DNA of 64,000 nt from Eubacteriales bacterium (GTDB lineage Bacteria; Bacillota; Clostridia; Lachnospirales; Lachnospiraceae), in NCBI GenBank assembly GCA_030537135.1, contig JAUNOP010000009.1, forward strand, positions 1 to 64,000, written 5' to 3'. A program made the position numbers and the translations under genes. The notes beneath the pieces are model-generated. The model worked only from the letters and a program-made list of their open reading frames with translations. It did no database searches and was not told the DNA's origin. Positions 52,166-61,685 of this stretch are shown here, one piece after another (positions within the stretch are counted from its first letter, which is position 1; each line of letters begins with the position of its first letter).

Positions 52166-53431
52166 CTATACCTCTACACCAAAATGTTCAAACAAAATTT
52201 TCTCTGCCTCTGCGTTCCATAAGCCTCTGTTCTTCTTGCATACCTCGTCAAGCTTTTTAAACAGAGGGTCGCTCTCTCCAAGCCTTCCAAAGTCCTCAAT
52301 TGCCGTAAGCGGCATGTCAAACTGCGTATAGGTCAGCTTCTTTCCTCCCGGAATCTTCGGGAGATTCAAGGTTGCCTCTGCAATGCTGTCGATTCCTCCC
52401 ACATGCGTTACCATAACAGCCGGCTCAATTCTGCCCTTTGCAGCAAGCTCATTGGCTTCAATCAAATCATCGTTATTTCCACCCGTGGTTCCCACAATAT
52501 GGGTACTGATATAATGCACATTATACAGATTGATTTCTGCCTTGAACTGATTATCCGTAGGCCCTGCAAAGAAGTTCATGCAGCCGTCAAATGCCAGAAG
52601 CTTGTCTGCCATCTCTGCAACCTTTCTGTTTGGTACATAGACAAAGACGTCATCATAGCCCTTTCCGCCTGTAATCGCACGAAGCTCCTGTACAGGGTCT
52701 GCCATTTTGGAGGTGTTCACATACAGAAGTTCTACTCCGTTTTCAGCTGCCTTTGCCTCTGGAATCACCTCTCTAGCTCTCTCAATCTTTGCATCGTCAA
52801 TATCTGTCACAACGATTCTTCTTGGCTTATTTTCAAACTGGATTCCATAGCTTACAGCTCCAAGTCCCATTGGTCCGCAGCCTCCCAGAATGATGATGTC
52901 TCCATTCTCTTTTGTTCCTGTTTTGAGGTCATGATTTCTCTTGTTTGTATGATAATTGCCATGATAGCCTCCGATAATGCAGCTCATCGGTTCTCCCAGA
53001 GAAGCCTCAAAAAAGCTCTCTCCCTCATATGGCATAAGACATCCCAGCTCCATCACCTCATGGGGGATAATGCAGTAGGTGCAGGCGCCTCCAAAGTATT
53101 CATAGGAATATCCAGGAGAAGCCAGACTGCCCTTGTAATTGAGTGCAGGCTGCTGCGCAAACTTCATTCCAGGCTGGAACTGGTCCTTCCATTTGTCTCC
53201 CACCTCTACAATCACACCAGAGAATTCATGTCCGATAATGACAGGATTTGTGTCTATATTCTGGGGCGCTCTCTTATGCTTTTTTCCCTGCTCTGCAAGC
53301 TTATAGGTGGACATACAAATGCTGTCGCTCATAATCTTTACCAGGATTTCATCCTCTTTAATCGGCGGCAGCTCAAACTCCTCCAACCGCAGGTCTCTGG
53401 TTCCATACATTCTCACTGCTTTTGTCTTCAT
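52166..53431 (-). CDS. Zinc-binding MDR-family dehydrogenase (SorE/YggP-like)
   Basis: This 421-residue enzyme has the GroES-like domain with IIGHEFSGVIVEVGD (the zinc His in GHE) and a Rossmann domain with ILGGCGPMGLGAVSYG. It resembles L-sorbose-1-phosphate reductase SorE and E. coli YggP in length and motifs, both of which act on sugar or hexitol phosphates. Between a PfkB-type kinase and HPr in a PTS operon it should interconvert an imported hexitol phosphate and a ketose phosphate. C-S-T-style Cys (SICMSTYK) may be the catalytic zinc ligand. Confidence 0.82.
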   Translation of the reverse strand: MKTKAVRMYGTRDLRLEEFELPPIKEDEILVKIMSDSICMSTYKLAEQGKKHKRAPQNIDTNPVIIGHEFSGVIVEVGDKWKDQFQPGMKFAQQPALNYKGSLASPGYSYEYFGGACTYCIIPHEVMELGCLMPYEGESFFEASLGEPMSCIIGGYHGNYHTNKRNHDLKTGTKENGDIIILGGCGPMGLGAVSYGIQFENKPRRIVVTDIDDAKIERAREVIPEAKAAENGVELLYVNTSKMADPVQELRAITGGKGYDDVFVYVPNRKVAEMADKLLAFDGCMNFFAGPTDNQFKAEINLYNVHYISTHIVGTTGGNNDDLIEANELAAKGRIEPAVMVTHVGGIDSIAEATLNLPKIPGGKKLTYTQFDMPLTAIEDFGRLGESDPLFKKLDEVCKKNRGLWNAEAEKILFEHFGVEV

Positions 53432-53433
53432 AT

Positions 53434-54366
53434 CTATCCTATCCTTTCTATGATTACTTTGGATTTCAGCTCATCAATCAATTCTCTGGAAGGCGGCTTG
53501 GTTCCAATAGTGGTAACAGCTCCTGCTGAGGTAGCCATGCACAGACGAACGGTTTCCTCCTCATTCAGTCCCTTATCCCAGGCATAGGCCAGGGCCGCCA
53601 CCATAGCGTCTCCTGCTCCTACAGTAGAATGCGCTTTGACATTCAGAGACGGACATTTTACCCGAAACTCTCCCTTCATCAGCATTGCTCCGCTTTTTCC
53701 CATGGATACTGCCACTGTGTGGATGCCCTTTGCCTTAAGTCCCTCTGCAACTCTCATCAGCTCCTCCTCAGAGGCTCTGTAATCTATGCCTGCGTATTCC
53801 TCAAGCTCGACCCTGTTCGGCTTTATAATGTCAGGTCCTGCTTCCAGCGCCATGCGAAACAGCTCTCCGTCTGCATCCAGAAGCACCTCTGCCTTGTTTT
53901 CATGAGCCAGACGGATGATTCTCGCGTAAATATCCTTATCCATGCCCTTGGGAATGCTTCCTGCCAGAACAAACAGTGTTCCAGGCTGCGCATAGGTCTT
54001 GAGCTTCTCAAGAAGCTCCTGGCACTGTTCCTGCGTAATCACAGGTCCAGGCTCGTTCAGCTCTGTCACTGCACCGGATTTTTCAAATACCTTTGTGTTG
54101 GTTCTTGTCTCTCCCTGCACCCAGATGAAGTCTGAGCGAATGCCTTTTTCCTGAAGCACATTTTGGATTGTTTTTCCTACGTTGCCTCCCAGAAATCCTG
54201 CTGCAATGGTTTCTCCGCCCATCTCATGCACGGTTTTGGAGACATTGATTCCCTTTCCGCCCGCATCGTACTCTACTCTCTGAATCCGGTTCAATCCTCC
54301 TGGAAGAAGGGCGTCTATTTCAACTGTTTTATCGATTGCCGGATTCATGGTTACTGTTACTATCAT
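53434..54366 (-). CDS. 1-phosphofructokinase/tagatose-6-phosphate kinase family (PfkB)
   Basis: This 310-residue sugar-phosphate kinase has the PfkB signatures: TMNPAIDKTV start, GGKGINVSKTV (substrate site) and STVGAGDAMVAAL with the catalytic Asp. It adds the second phosphate to a ketose phosphate such as fructose-1-phosphate or tagatose-6-phosphate. The ATG at 54366 was chosen for the family start MIVTVTMNP and AAGGAA 8 bases upstream. It follows the IIA gene by 4 bases and precedes the dehydrogenase by 2 bases. Confidence 0.9.
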   Translation of the reverse strand: MIVTVTMNPAIDKTVEIDALLPGGLNRIQRVEYDAGGKGINVSKTVHEMGGETIAAGFLGGNVGKTIQNVLQEKGIRSDFIWVQGETRTNTKVFEKSGAVTELNEPGPVITQEQCQELLEKLKTYAQPGTLFVLAGSIPKGMDKDIYARIIRLAHENKAEVLLDADGELFRMALEAGPDIIKPNRVELEEYAGIDYRASEEELMRVAEGLKAKGIHTVAVSMGKSGAMLMKGEFRVKCPSLNVKAHSTVGAGDAMVAALAYAWDKGLNEEETVRLCMATSAGAVTTIGTKPPSRELIDELKSKVIIERIG

Positions 54367-54370
54367 AGAT

Positions 54371-54835
54371 TTATTCCTTTCCTCCAAGTATGCGGTATAC
54401 GGTTTCCACATCCCCCTTTACCAGCTCGTCCGCTGCTTCCGGAGCAAGCATTTTGTCGGCTATTATAGAAAGAATCTGAAGATGCTCTTCTCCTACTCCA
54501 GCGATTCCAATAACAACCTTTGCCTTCTGGCCGCCCCATTCTGTTCCTTCCGGGAACACCATAACTGCGATTCCAGACGCCTTAATATCCTTCTTGGCCT
54601 CTTCTACTCCATGAGGAAGCGCCAGGTCATTTCCCATATATGTGGAAAAGGACTGCTCTCTCTTTATCATGGCTTCAATATAAGGCTCATCCACATAGCC
54701 TGTATCTACCAGCATTCTTCCGACTCTTCGGATAACATTTTCCTGTGTGTCAGGTGTACAGTTTACGCGGATATTTTCGCGGTATAATAACTCCTTTTTA
54801 GGTGTTGTTTCTTCTTTTTTCTTTCTAAAAAACAT
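54371..54835 (-). CDS. PTS mannitol/fructose-type EIIA
   Basis: This 154-residue protein has the phospho-His H75 in NDLALPHGVEEAK and the IIA fold of the fructose-mannitol family. A short basic N-terminus (FFRKKKEETTPKK) precedes it. It passes phosphate from HPr to the EIIB domain of the IICB protein encoded at 57384-58781. GGAGG lies before the ATG. Confidence 0.92.
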   Translation of the reverse strand: MFFRKKKEETTPKKELLYRENIRVNCTPDTQENVIRRVGRMLVDTGYVDEPYIEAMIKREQSFSTYMGNDLALPHGVEEAKKDIKASGIAVMVFPEGTEWGGQKAKVVIGIAGVGEEHLQILSIIADKMLAPEAADELVKGDVETVYRILGGKE

Positions 54836-54866
54836 AAGTCTTCCTCCTTTTATTTAACTGGATTTT

Positions 54867-54880
54867 TATCAACGTTTTCT
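54867..54880 (-). promoter_or_regulatory. cre-like site upstream of the EIIA gene
   Basis: On the minus strand AGAAAACGTTGATA matches the catabolite-response consensus TGWAANCGNTNWCA at most positions, including the central CG. It lies 32 bases before the EIIA start, where CcpA binding would repress. Confidence 0.4.
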
Positions 54881-54981
54881 CTGTTCTATGTGTTTATTAT
54901 AAGGCCTTTTACAGGGCGTGTGCAACTGAAAGAACATGGGATTTGGCGCCATCGGATAGTGACATTTTTTCGTTCAAAATA

Positions 54982-55019
54982 CAAATAACAGCTTTTCTTT
55001 GAACAAAAGCTGTTATTTG
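54982..55019 (-). terminator. Terminator of the MtlR-type regulator gene
   Basis: A perfect 15-bp stem (54982-54996 with 55005-55019) lies 22 bases after the regulator stop. On the minus strand TATTTTG follows. Confidence 0.7.
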
Positions 55020-55040
55020 CATCAACAGATTTTCTTTTTC

Positions 55041-57128
55041 TTATGACAGGGCAGTAAGGTATTCTGTAAAGTATTTCTTTAGCCCTCTTGAGAGCATGTC
55101 CCGAATCTCCTCCTTGTCTCCCCTGGAAACCACATCCATAAATTGTCTGTCCTCCACAAGCATTGTACTGATATGTCCCAGAATTCCCCTGTTAATTTCC
55201 TCATTTTCCCCTACTGGAAGAAGCATGATAAAAACGGCTGTAATTCCCTTAAAGTAAGGATGCGTAAACGGCTTCAGATCCTTTGTCATGCACACTGTAA
55301 AGCTTGGCCTTATTACTCCGGCAGTTTTGGCATGAAGGAGAGCAAAGCCAAACTCAGCAAAAACCTGCGTAGAAATCTCTTCTCTCCTCATGATATCCTC
55401 CCGGATTCGCTCTCTTCTGTCAGAATAGGGAGACAGCTTTTCTGCTCCCGCAATCAGAAGCTCTTCAAAGGATATGGCATTATCCACCTTAAAAAACTCC
55501 ATATATTTGATTACCAGATTAATCTGAGCAGCTGTCACATTAATCTCCTCCATCTGAGCAGAAAAACGGTTTTCCCTTTTATTTTTCTCAGGCATTCGCT
55601 GATATTTATATATCATCCTGCGAATGCTCTCTATATCCTCCTCTTTTAGGAGCGGATTTACATAGATAACCGGAATTTCTATATTTTCGAGGCTGATGCT
55701 GGAAATAAAAAAGTCGGTTTTTCCCGCTATGTAGGGTGTAATATCTCCCTTTCCATAAGCATGAAGCTGAATCCTGTCCTTAAAGGTTTTCTCAAGCTTT
55801 GAAGTCATAAGCCTGGAAATGCCGATTCCGCTGGAACAGACAACTCCTACCTCCACGCGCCTGATTTTCTCTGTTCTTCCCTGAAGCCGCACCATGCCGG
55901 CTCCAAAATGCACAGTCAGATAGCCTATCTCTTCATCAGGAACTGTTTTTCCTGTCCATGCGCAAAGCACCTCTGCCACTGCTGTGCACCTTTTGAAAAT
56001 ATCCGGATAATTTGCCTTGATATCCTCAAGCACAGGATTCTGAATCTGCATATCATGAAGAATTCTCACCAGGGTGGGCTGCAGATGAGCTAAAAGTCCC
56101 TGAATAAATTCATCATCCTGTCTGAGAAGATAGGCCTTATCACTGTCAAATGCGTCAATCATTTCATTAATTAATGTCTGTACGTCTCTGTTTTCCATGT
56201 TCAGAAGCTGATTGCCATTCCACTGTATTTTCTCATGCTTTGCCCCCTTGAGATGAAGGCAGATATAAGCTGTTTCTACTTCTGGAATCTGTATTTGAAA
56301 CTCTGCTTCCAGCTTCCTGCTGATCTGCTCTGCCAGCTTATAATCCCGGTCTTCTCCAATTCCCTGCATCCACACAGGTCTTTCCTCTATCAGCTCGTTT
56401 TTGAGAATCCGATCCACTGCAATCGCCACATGGAGAATCAGACCTGTATAGGAGTTCTGCGTCAGGGTGTCAATCACAGGCGCGTCTATTTCTGTGATAC
56501 AGCTCACTACCCGTCTTAAGACCTCATCATCCATGATTTTTCCCACGCTGTTCTTTTTTACCAGCTCAAGCCTCTCTCGCTCTGTGTCATAGGCGTCCCA
56601 GACAAATGGTGTATCCATGTTTTCATCAATAAAAATTCGGATTGCCCTTCTGTAATTCTCCTCGCTACCCTCTATCATGATGCCGCTTCCGGGTTTTCTG
56701 ACAATATGGAGGTGTTGCTGTTCCAGCCACGAGGCAATTGCTTCCAGATCCCCACTTATCGTAGCCTCGCTCACCTTGAACTGGCTGCTGTAATAGTAGA
56801 GCTTCTTGAGTCCCTTTTCCTTGAGAATCTCCAGAATCAGCCGTTTTCTTCTGTCTTCCCGGTTGGCGGCGTCATAGGTGTCTCCTCCTGTGATATCGGA
56901 AAGGAGCCTCATCTTCTCCTCCTGCGAGCCTTCCAGCCATACTCCCACGCCTGTTCTGGATTTGAACTGAATTTCATAGCCCTTCAGACTGCTTTGTACA
57001 TATTCCAGCTCTCTCTGAACCGTACGCCTGCTCACATCCACAGATTCTGCCAGAAGCTTTACAGAAATCGGTCCTTCCCTGTTGAGCATCACCTGTAAAA
57101 TCTGTCTCAAACGCAATGTAAATCCCAT
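55041..57128 (-). CDS. MtlR/LicR-type PRD transcriptional activator with PTS domains
   Basis: This 695-residue regulator has N-terminal helix-turn-helix motifs (VKLLAESVDVSRRTVQRELE and a second Mga-like one), two PTS-regulation domains (about 190-400) with conserved His-containing helices (LILHVAIAVDRI, GYLTVHFGAGM), an EIIB-like domain (VCSSGIGISRLMTSKLEK) and a C-terminal EIIA-like domain with FALLHAKTAGV. Phosphorylation by the PTS sets its activity. The ATG at 57128 was chosen because GGGGG lies upstream and MGFTLRLRQILQVM is the family-like start; the open frame extends to 57353 over repeat B6. It should activate the IICB and IIA operons around it. Confidence 0.92.
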   Translation of the reverse strand: MGFTLRLRQILQVMLNREGPISVKLLAESVDVSRRTVQRELEYVQSSLKGYEIQFKSRTGVGVWLEGSQEEKMRLLSDITGGDTYDAANREDRRKRLILEILKEKGLKKLYYYSSQFKVSEATISGDLEAIASWLEQQHLHIVRKPGSGIMIEGSEENYRRAIRIFIDENMDTPFVWDAYDTERERLELVKKNSVGKIMDDEVLRRVVSCITEIDAPVIDTLTQNSYTGLILHVAIAVDRILKNELIEERPVWMQGIGEDRDYKLAEQISRKLEAEFQIQIPEVETAYICLHLKGAKHEKIQWNGNQLLNMENRDVQTLINEMIDAFDSDKAYLLRQDDEFIQGLLAHLQPTLVRILHDMQIQNPVLEDIKANYPDIFKRCTAVAEVLCAWTGKTVPDEEIGYLTVHFGAGMVRLQGRTEKIRRVEVGVVCSSGIGISRLMTSKLEKTFKDRIQLHAYGKGDITPYIAGKTDFFISSISLENIEIPVIYVNPLLKEEDIESIRRMIYKYQRMPEKNKRENRFSAQMEEINVTAAQINLVIKYMEFFKVDNAISFEELLIAGAEKLSPYSDRRERIREDIMRREEISTQVFAEFGFALLHAKTAGVIRPSFTVCMTKDLKPFTHPYFKGITAVFIMLLPVGENEEINRGILGHISTMLVEDRQFMDVVSRGDKEEIRDMLSRGLKKYFTEYLTALS

Positions 57129-57324
57129 ATTTATCCCCCTGTTTCTCATACTGCAATGTACCAATACCAGAGTCAGAAGTTTCCCCATCTCGCGTAAGCT
57201 CGCCTGCAAAAGGACTTGTAAATGTCTGACTCCAACTCCATATGACACAAGAAAGGCATAAGCAGTTTCACCGAACAGATATCCTCCATCCGGCAAAGCT
57301 GCCAACGCCTCGTTTTTTGCTCCT

Positions 57325-57373
57325 GTCAAGCGAATATTCGCAATCCGCTTCATTGCTTGCTCATAATCAAATA
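57325..57373 (+). repeat. Family B dispersed repeat, copy B6 (shortened)
   Basis: GTCAAGCGAATATTCGCAAT is joined directly to CCGCTTCATTGCTTGCTCAT, so the middle ACCCACAGGATACGATGT of the consensus is missing. Confidence 0.7.
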
Positions 57374-57383
57374 ACGGATTTGG

Positions 57384-58781
57384 TTAATTCTGATTTCTCT
57401 TCTTCAGATTCTCAACCAGGACGTCATATTCCGGAGCTGCCAGGAAATTTGTGATAAGAATCCTCTCGGCTGACGGATTGCTGTGCGCAGCGCGTTCTCC
57501 CAGCTCCTGGTGGGTCACAACGATCTGCACGTCTGCCGGAATCGAGGATACTGGTGTGTGAATCACCTCAATCCCACTTAATCCGGCTGCTGCAATCTTC
57601 TTTTTCAGAACCGTGGCTCCCATGGCGCTCGAACCCATTCCTGCATCACAGGCAAATGCGATTTTTCTGATTTTTCCGGATGCCTGTGCCTGCACCTGTA
57701 CCTTCTCCTGTGCAATTCCCTTTGCCTGTCTCTTCATACTGTCCTTCTTCTGCTGTGCTTCCTCAAGACTCGTATCCTTTCCCATGAACTTCAGCAGAGG
57801 GAGAGAAATCGCAAAGGACACAAGGGCTGCTGCTGCCACACCCAAAAACAGACCCACATAGCTGTGGCGCTCTGCCATCATGACAATCGCCAGAATGCTT
57901 CCCGGAGAGGCGGTTGAAGTAAGGCCTACTCCCATGAGATTGAACACAAAGATTCCAGCTGCTCCTCCTGCAATACAGGAAATCAGAAGGAGCGGATTCA
58001 TCAGTACATATGGGAAATAAATCTCATGGATTCCTCCCAGGAAATGAATAATCACAGCTCCAGGAGCAGAGCTTTTTGCGCTTCCCTTTCCTGCAATACA
58101 GTATGCCAGCAGAACACCAAGTCCTGGACCTGGATTTGCCTCAAGAAGGAAGAAAATGGATTTTCCGGTTTCCTCTACCTGCTGGATTCCCATTGGGGAA
58201 AGAATTCCGTGATTAATCGCATTATTCAGGAACAGAACCTTTGCCGGCTCAATGAAAATGCTGGCAAGCGGAAGAAGCCCATGGTCTACAAAGAAGCCTA
58301 CGCCTGCCTGCATTACATTGTTGAGCGCAGTTACCAGCGGAGTGATTCCAAACATGGCTGCTATTGCCAGAATCGCGCCGATGATTCCCAGAGAAAAATT
58401 ATTGACAAGCATTTCAAAGCCTGCTTTTACCTTGTTTTCCATGAGCTTGTCAAACTTCTTGATGACCCATGCGGACAGAGGTCCTACAATCATAGCTCCG
58501 ATAAACATCGGAACATCAGAGCCGACAATCACTCCCATGGTGGCAATTGCGCCGATAACGCCGCCTCTTTGCCCTGCCACTACATTTCCGCCTGTATAGG
58601 CAATCAGAAGCGGAAGGAGCATGGAGGACATGGGACTTACAAGCTGATTCAGTGTCTCATTCGGACGCCAGCCTGTTGGAATAAACAATGCAGTGATAAT
58701 TCCCCATGCAATAAATGCACCGATATTGGGCATTACCATGCCGCTTAAAAATCTGCCAAATACTTGAACCTTTTCTTTCAT
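57384..58781 (-). CDS. PTS mannitol-type EIICB
   Basis: This 465-residue permease-phosphotransferase has about eight membrane segments in the EIIC part (1-340), with GGIHEIYFPYVLM, the signature of the mannitol group, and NNAINHGILSPMG. The EIIB part (about 370-465) has phospho-Cys in FACDAGMGSSAMGA. It imports and phosphorylates a hexitol. EIIA is on a separate protein encoded downstream. Its neighbours (SorE/YggP-like dehydrogenase and PfkB-type kinase) differ from a classical MtlD mannitol route, so another hexitol is possible. Confidence 0.92.
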   Translation of the reverse strand: MKEKVQVFGRFLSGMVMPNIGAFIAWGIITALFIPTGWRPNETLNQLVSPMSSMLLPLLIAYTGGNVVAGQRGGVIGAIATMGVIVGSDVPMFIGAMIVGPLSAWVIKKFDKLMENKVKAGFEMLVNNFSLGIIGAILAIAAMFGITPLVTALNNVMQAGVGFFVDHGLLPLASIFIEPAKVLFLNNAINHGILSPMGIQQVEETGKSIFFLLEANPGPGLGVLLAYCIAGKGSAKSSAPGAVIIHFLGGIHEIYFPYVLMNPLLLISCIAGGAAGIFVFNLMGVGLTSTASPGSILAIVMMAERHSYVGLFLGVAAAALVSFAISLPLLKFMGKDTSLEEAQQKKDSMKRQAKGIAQEKVQVQAQASGKIRKIAFACDAGMGSSAMGATVLKKKIAAAGLSGIEVIHTPVSSIPADVQIVVTHQELGERAAHSNPSAERILITNFLAAPEYDVLVENLKKRNQN

Positions 58782-58804
58782 ACATATACCTCTTGTTTTT
58801 TATG

Positions 58805-58824
58805 GTTACTGTTGTCATAGTAAC
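58805..58824 (-). promoter_or_regulatory. Palindrome upstream of the EIICB gene
   Basis: GTTACT (58805-58810) and AGTAAC (58819-58824) form an inverted repeat 24 bases before the start codon. It may be an operator or a small leader hairpin. Confidence 0.35.
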
Positions 58825-58918
58825 TCTTTTTTCGTGTCTCAAGAATTGACCGGCCAGTCTTTTTCTTCTATGCGTTTATTATACTGGATAGCTCCCTTCT
58901 TTTTCAAGAAATAGAAAA

Positions 58919-58956
58919 AGAGATTTGGCACCATGCTCTAGCGCCAAATCTCTCTT
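58919..58956 (-). terminator. Terminator of the glycerate kinase gene
   Basis: AGAGATTTGGC and GCCAAATCTCT pair around a loop of about 14 bases. On the minus strand TTTTTC follows. It ends the glucarate operon. Confidence 0.8.
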
Positions 58957-58993
58957 TAATCTCATACCCTGTGACTTTCAGGTAATGGTCAGT

Positions 58994-60124
58994 TCACACA
59001 AGCAGCCGAAATACCTGCTCTGCGGTCTGTCTCATATTCTTCTTTGCATTTTCCGGCTTCATAGCCTCATCCAGTGTGGTAACTCCCCTGACAATCGGAA
59101 AAAAGGCGTCGATTCCCTCTTCATTGCATTTCCAGGCATCGTCTGTCACACTTCCTGCAAAGGCAAGAACCCTGGCTCCATATTTCTTTGCCAGACGCGC
59201 GACCCCAATAGGCACCTTTCCCATGGCTGTCTGGAAGTCCAGACGTCCCTCGCCTGTAATCACCACATCTGCATCCTTAAGCTCCTCCTCAAGCCTGATT
59301 GCTTCCAGAACAATGGAAATCCCAGACTTAAGCTCTGCATTTGGGAAATAGCTCATAAAAGCAAAACCAAGACCGCCCGCTGCTCCAGCTCCGGCATGGA
59401 GGCTGCAGTCTCTTCCGGTAAATTCCAGACTCTTTTTGGCATAGTGCTTCATGCTCTCATCCATGCGTTCGCGTTCCTCTGGTTTTACCCCCTTCTGAGG
59501 TCCATATACATATACAGCTCCGTTTTCTCCGCACAGAGGATTCGTCACATCGCAGGCAATGCGAAAATGACATTCTGAAAGCTCTTCTGGTACATGCTCT
59601 GCACGAATGCTCCAAATCTTATCAAGGCTCTCAAAAACAGGAGGCAGAGCATTTCCGTCTTCCCCATAGAACGTATAGCCTAGAGTGTGAAGCATTCCGA
59701 TCCCACCCTCTGTTGTGGCGCTTCCTCCGATTCCAATGATAAATTCCCGACAGCCTCTCTTTATTGCGTCCAGAATCATTTCCCCGACGCCCACTGTGGA
59801 AGCCTTCCAGGGATTGAGATCTTCCCTCCTTACCAGGATGATTCCCGACGCCTGGGCCATCTCCATAACCGCCGTTTTTCCATCCTCCATAATGCCGTAT
59901 CTTGCCTTCACCGTCTCCCCCATAGGACCTGTGACGTCCACGCTCACATAGCTGCCGCCCAGCCCTTCCACCAGAGCCTCTGTGGTTCCCTCGCCGCCGT
60001 CTGCCAGAGGCTTTACCACAACCTCAGCCTCCCGTGCCTTCAGAATTCCGTCTCTGGCCGCGTATCCAGCCTCCATGGAGGTTAAGCTTCCCTTAAAAGA
60101 ATCAATTGCTACAACAACCTTCAT
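58994..60124 (-). CDS. garK: Glycerate 2-kinase
   Basis: This 376-residue kinase of the GarK/GlxK family makes 2-phosphoglycerate from D-glycerate. Family blocks are VVVAIDSFKGSLTSMEA, PLADGGEGTTEALVE, FIIGIGGSATTEGGIGML, HAGAGAAGGLGFA and ITGEGRLDFQT. The ATG at 60124 starts the family N-terminus MKVVVAIDS and has AAAGG upstream; the open frame to 60205 has no site. It lies at the 3' end of the glucarate locus, where it would channel glycerate to glycolysis. Confidence 0.92.
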   Translation of the reverse strand: MKVVVAIDSFKGSLTSMEAGYAARDGILKAREAEVVVKPLADGGEGTTEALVEGLGGSYVSVDVTGPMGETVKARYGIMEDGKTAVMEMAQASGIILVRREDLNPWKASTVGVGEMILDAIKRGCREFIIGIGGSATTEGGIGMLHTLGYTFYGEDGNALPPVFESLDKIWSIRAEHVPEELSECHFRIACDVTNPLCGENGAVYVYGPQKGVKPEERERMDESMKHYAKKSLEFTGRDCSLHAGAGAAGGLGFAFMSYFPNAELKSGISIVLEAIRLEEELKDADVVITGEGRLDFQTAMGKVPIGVARLAKKYGARVLAFAGSVTDDAWKCNEEGIDAFFPIVRGVTTLDEAMKPENAKKNMRQTAEQVFRLLV

Positions 60125-60264
60125 ATTCTCTGCACCTTTCCTTTTGTTCAGAGAAAGCATGCCTCTGTTTGCACATTCGGCATGCTTTTCCCTTTTCTTT
60201 ATCATAGCAGATAATCAGATAAACTGCATTATCTCATTTGTAGGTAAGAAGCCTTTTTCTCGTT

Positions 60265-61590
60265 TCAGCGAACCAGACACGGCTTCTTTGGATTGAACTT
60301 CCAGCCAGGAATCAGATACTGCATTCCAATGGAATCGTCTCTTCCGCCCAGACAGTTATCAAGATAAAGCTGATGAGCCTTTTTCACCTGCTCCATATCC
60401 ACCTCAATGCCAAGACCAGGCTTTTTCGGAACCTCCACACAGCCGTCTACGATCTGAAGCGGCTCCTTTGTCAGACGCTCGATTCCCTCCTGCCAGATCC
60501 AGTGGGTATCCAGAGCATTGTACTCTCCTGGAACAGCTGCCCCTACCTGTGTGAACATAGCCAGAGAGATGTCAAAATGGTTATTGGAGTGAGAGCCCCA
60601 GGTGTAGCCAAAATCATGACACATCTGCGCCACACGCACAGAGCCGCTCATGGTCCAGAAATGCGGGTCTGCCAGAATAATATCCACTGCCTGGGATTCC
60701 AGAGAATGTCCTACCTGGCGCCAGTCTGTTGCAATCATATTGGTGGCAGTCGGGAAACCAGTTCTTCTGCGAAATTCGCTCATAACCTCTCTTCCTGAAT
60801 ATACTCCCTCAGCTCCGCATGGATCCTCACAATAGGTCAGGATTCCCTGCATTCCCTTTACATACTCTACTGCTTCCTCAAGCAGCCAGCCGCCGTTCGG
60901 GTCAAGGTCAATACGTGCATCTGGGAAAGCCTTCTTCAGGGCGCGGATAACATCCATCTCTTCGTTTCCTGGAAGAACACCGCCCTTTAGCTTAAAGTCC
61001 TTGAAGCCATATTTTTCCTGGGTTGCTCTTGCAAACGCCACGATTTTATCTGCTGTCAGAGCCTCCTCATGGCGAATGCGATACCATTCGCAGTCAGCGT
61101 CTGGCTCCTCATCATAAGCAAGGTCTGTTTTCTTGCGGTCTCCCACAAAGAACAGGTAGCCAAGCATACGTACCTTATCTCTCTGCTGGCCGTCGCCAAG
61201 AAGCTCGCACACCGGGACTCCCAGCATTTTTCCCATCAAATCCAGACACGGAGCTTCAATTGCTGTGATAACATGAACTCCTGTGCGAAGGTCAAAGGTC
61301 TGATTTCCTCTTACATCCTCCTCGCCCTTGGAGTCGAGATATTTCTTTACCTTGAGAAGGGTGCTTTTGTATTCTGCAAGATTGGTTCCTTCCACCAGAG
61401 GGATGCATTCCTCCAGAGCCTTTGTGATTTTCTCTCCTCCCGGCACCTCTCCGACTCCTGTCTCCCCGTTATCAGCGTGAAGAATCACGATATTTCTGGT
61501 AAAATACGGAGCGTGGGCGCCGCTTAAATTTAGTTCCATACAGTCCTTTCCGGCAACAGGATAGACTTCCATCTTTGTTATCTTTACCAT
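60265..61590 (-). CDS. gudD: D-glucarate dehydratase
   Basis: This 441-residue enolase-superfamily enzyme makes 5-keto-4-deoxyglucarate from glucarate. The catalytic Lys pair is K200/K202 in FKLKGG, metal ligands are D230 (DLDPNGG), E255 (CEDP) and N284 (ATNMIATDW), and the His-Asp pair is H334 (WGSHSNNH) and D308. These positions are each five less than in the E. coli enzyme as remembered, so the family call is firm. It can also act on idarate. It lies 140 bases before garK. Confidence 0.95.
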   Translation of the reverse strand: MVKITKMEVYPVAGKDCMELNLSGAHAPYFTRNIVILHADNGETGVGEVPGGEKITKALEECIPLVEGTNLAEYKSTLLKVKKYLDSKGEEDVRGNQTFDLRTGVHVITAIEAPCLDLMGKMLGVPVCELLGDGQQRDKVRMLGYLFFVGDRKKTDLAYDEEPDADCEWYRIRHEEALTADKIVAFARATQEKYGFKDFKLKGGVLPGNEEMDVIRALKKAFPDARIDLDPNGGWLLEEAVEYVKGMQGILTYCEDPCGAEGVYSGREVMSEFRRRTGFPTATNMIATDWRQVGHSLESQAVDIILADPHFWTMSGSVRVAQMCHDFGYTWGSHSNNHFDISLAMFTQVGAAVPGEYNALDTHWIWQEGIERLTKEPLQIVDGCVEVPKKPGLGIEVDMEQVKKAHQLYLDNCLGGRDDSIGMQYLIPGWKFNPKKPCLVR

Positions 61591-61612
61591 ATGTATACTC
61601 CTTTCTATGCTG

Positions 61613-61670
61613 GGCGTCCGATTGGCACGGACGCCTTGTGTGTTATCTTTTATTTCCCCCAGAAGGGGAA
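61613..61670 (-). terminator. Hairpins between the GltD-like and gudD genes
   Basis: GGCGTCCG/CGGACGCC (61613-61620/61628-61635) and TTCCCC/GGGGAA (61654-61659/61665-61670) lie in the 95-base gap. On the minus strand AAATAAAAG follows the second. They may attenuate read-through or mark separate transcripts. Confidence 0.45.
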
Positions 61671-61685
61671 GCCCTTTACTTTGAT

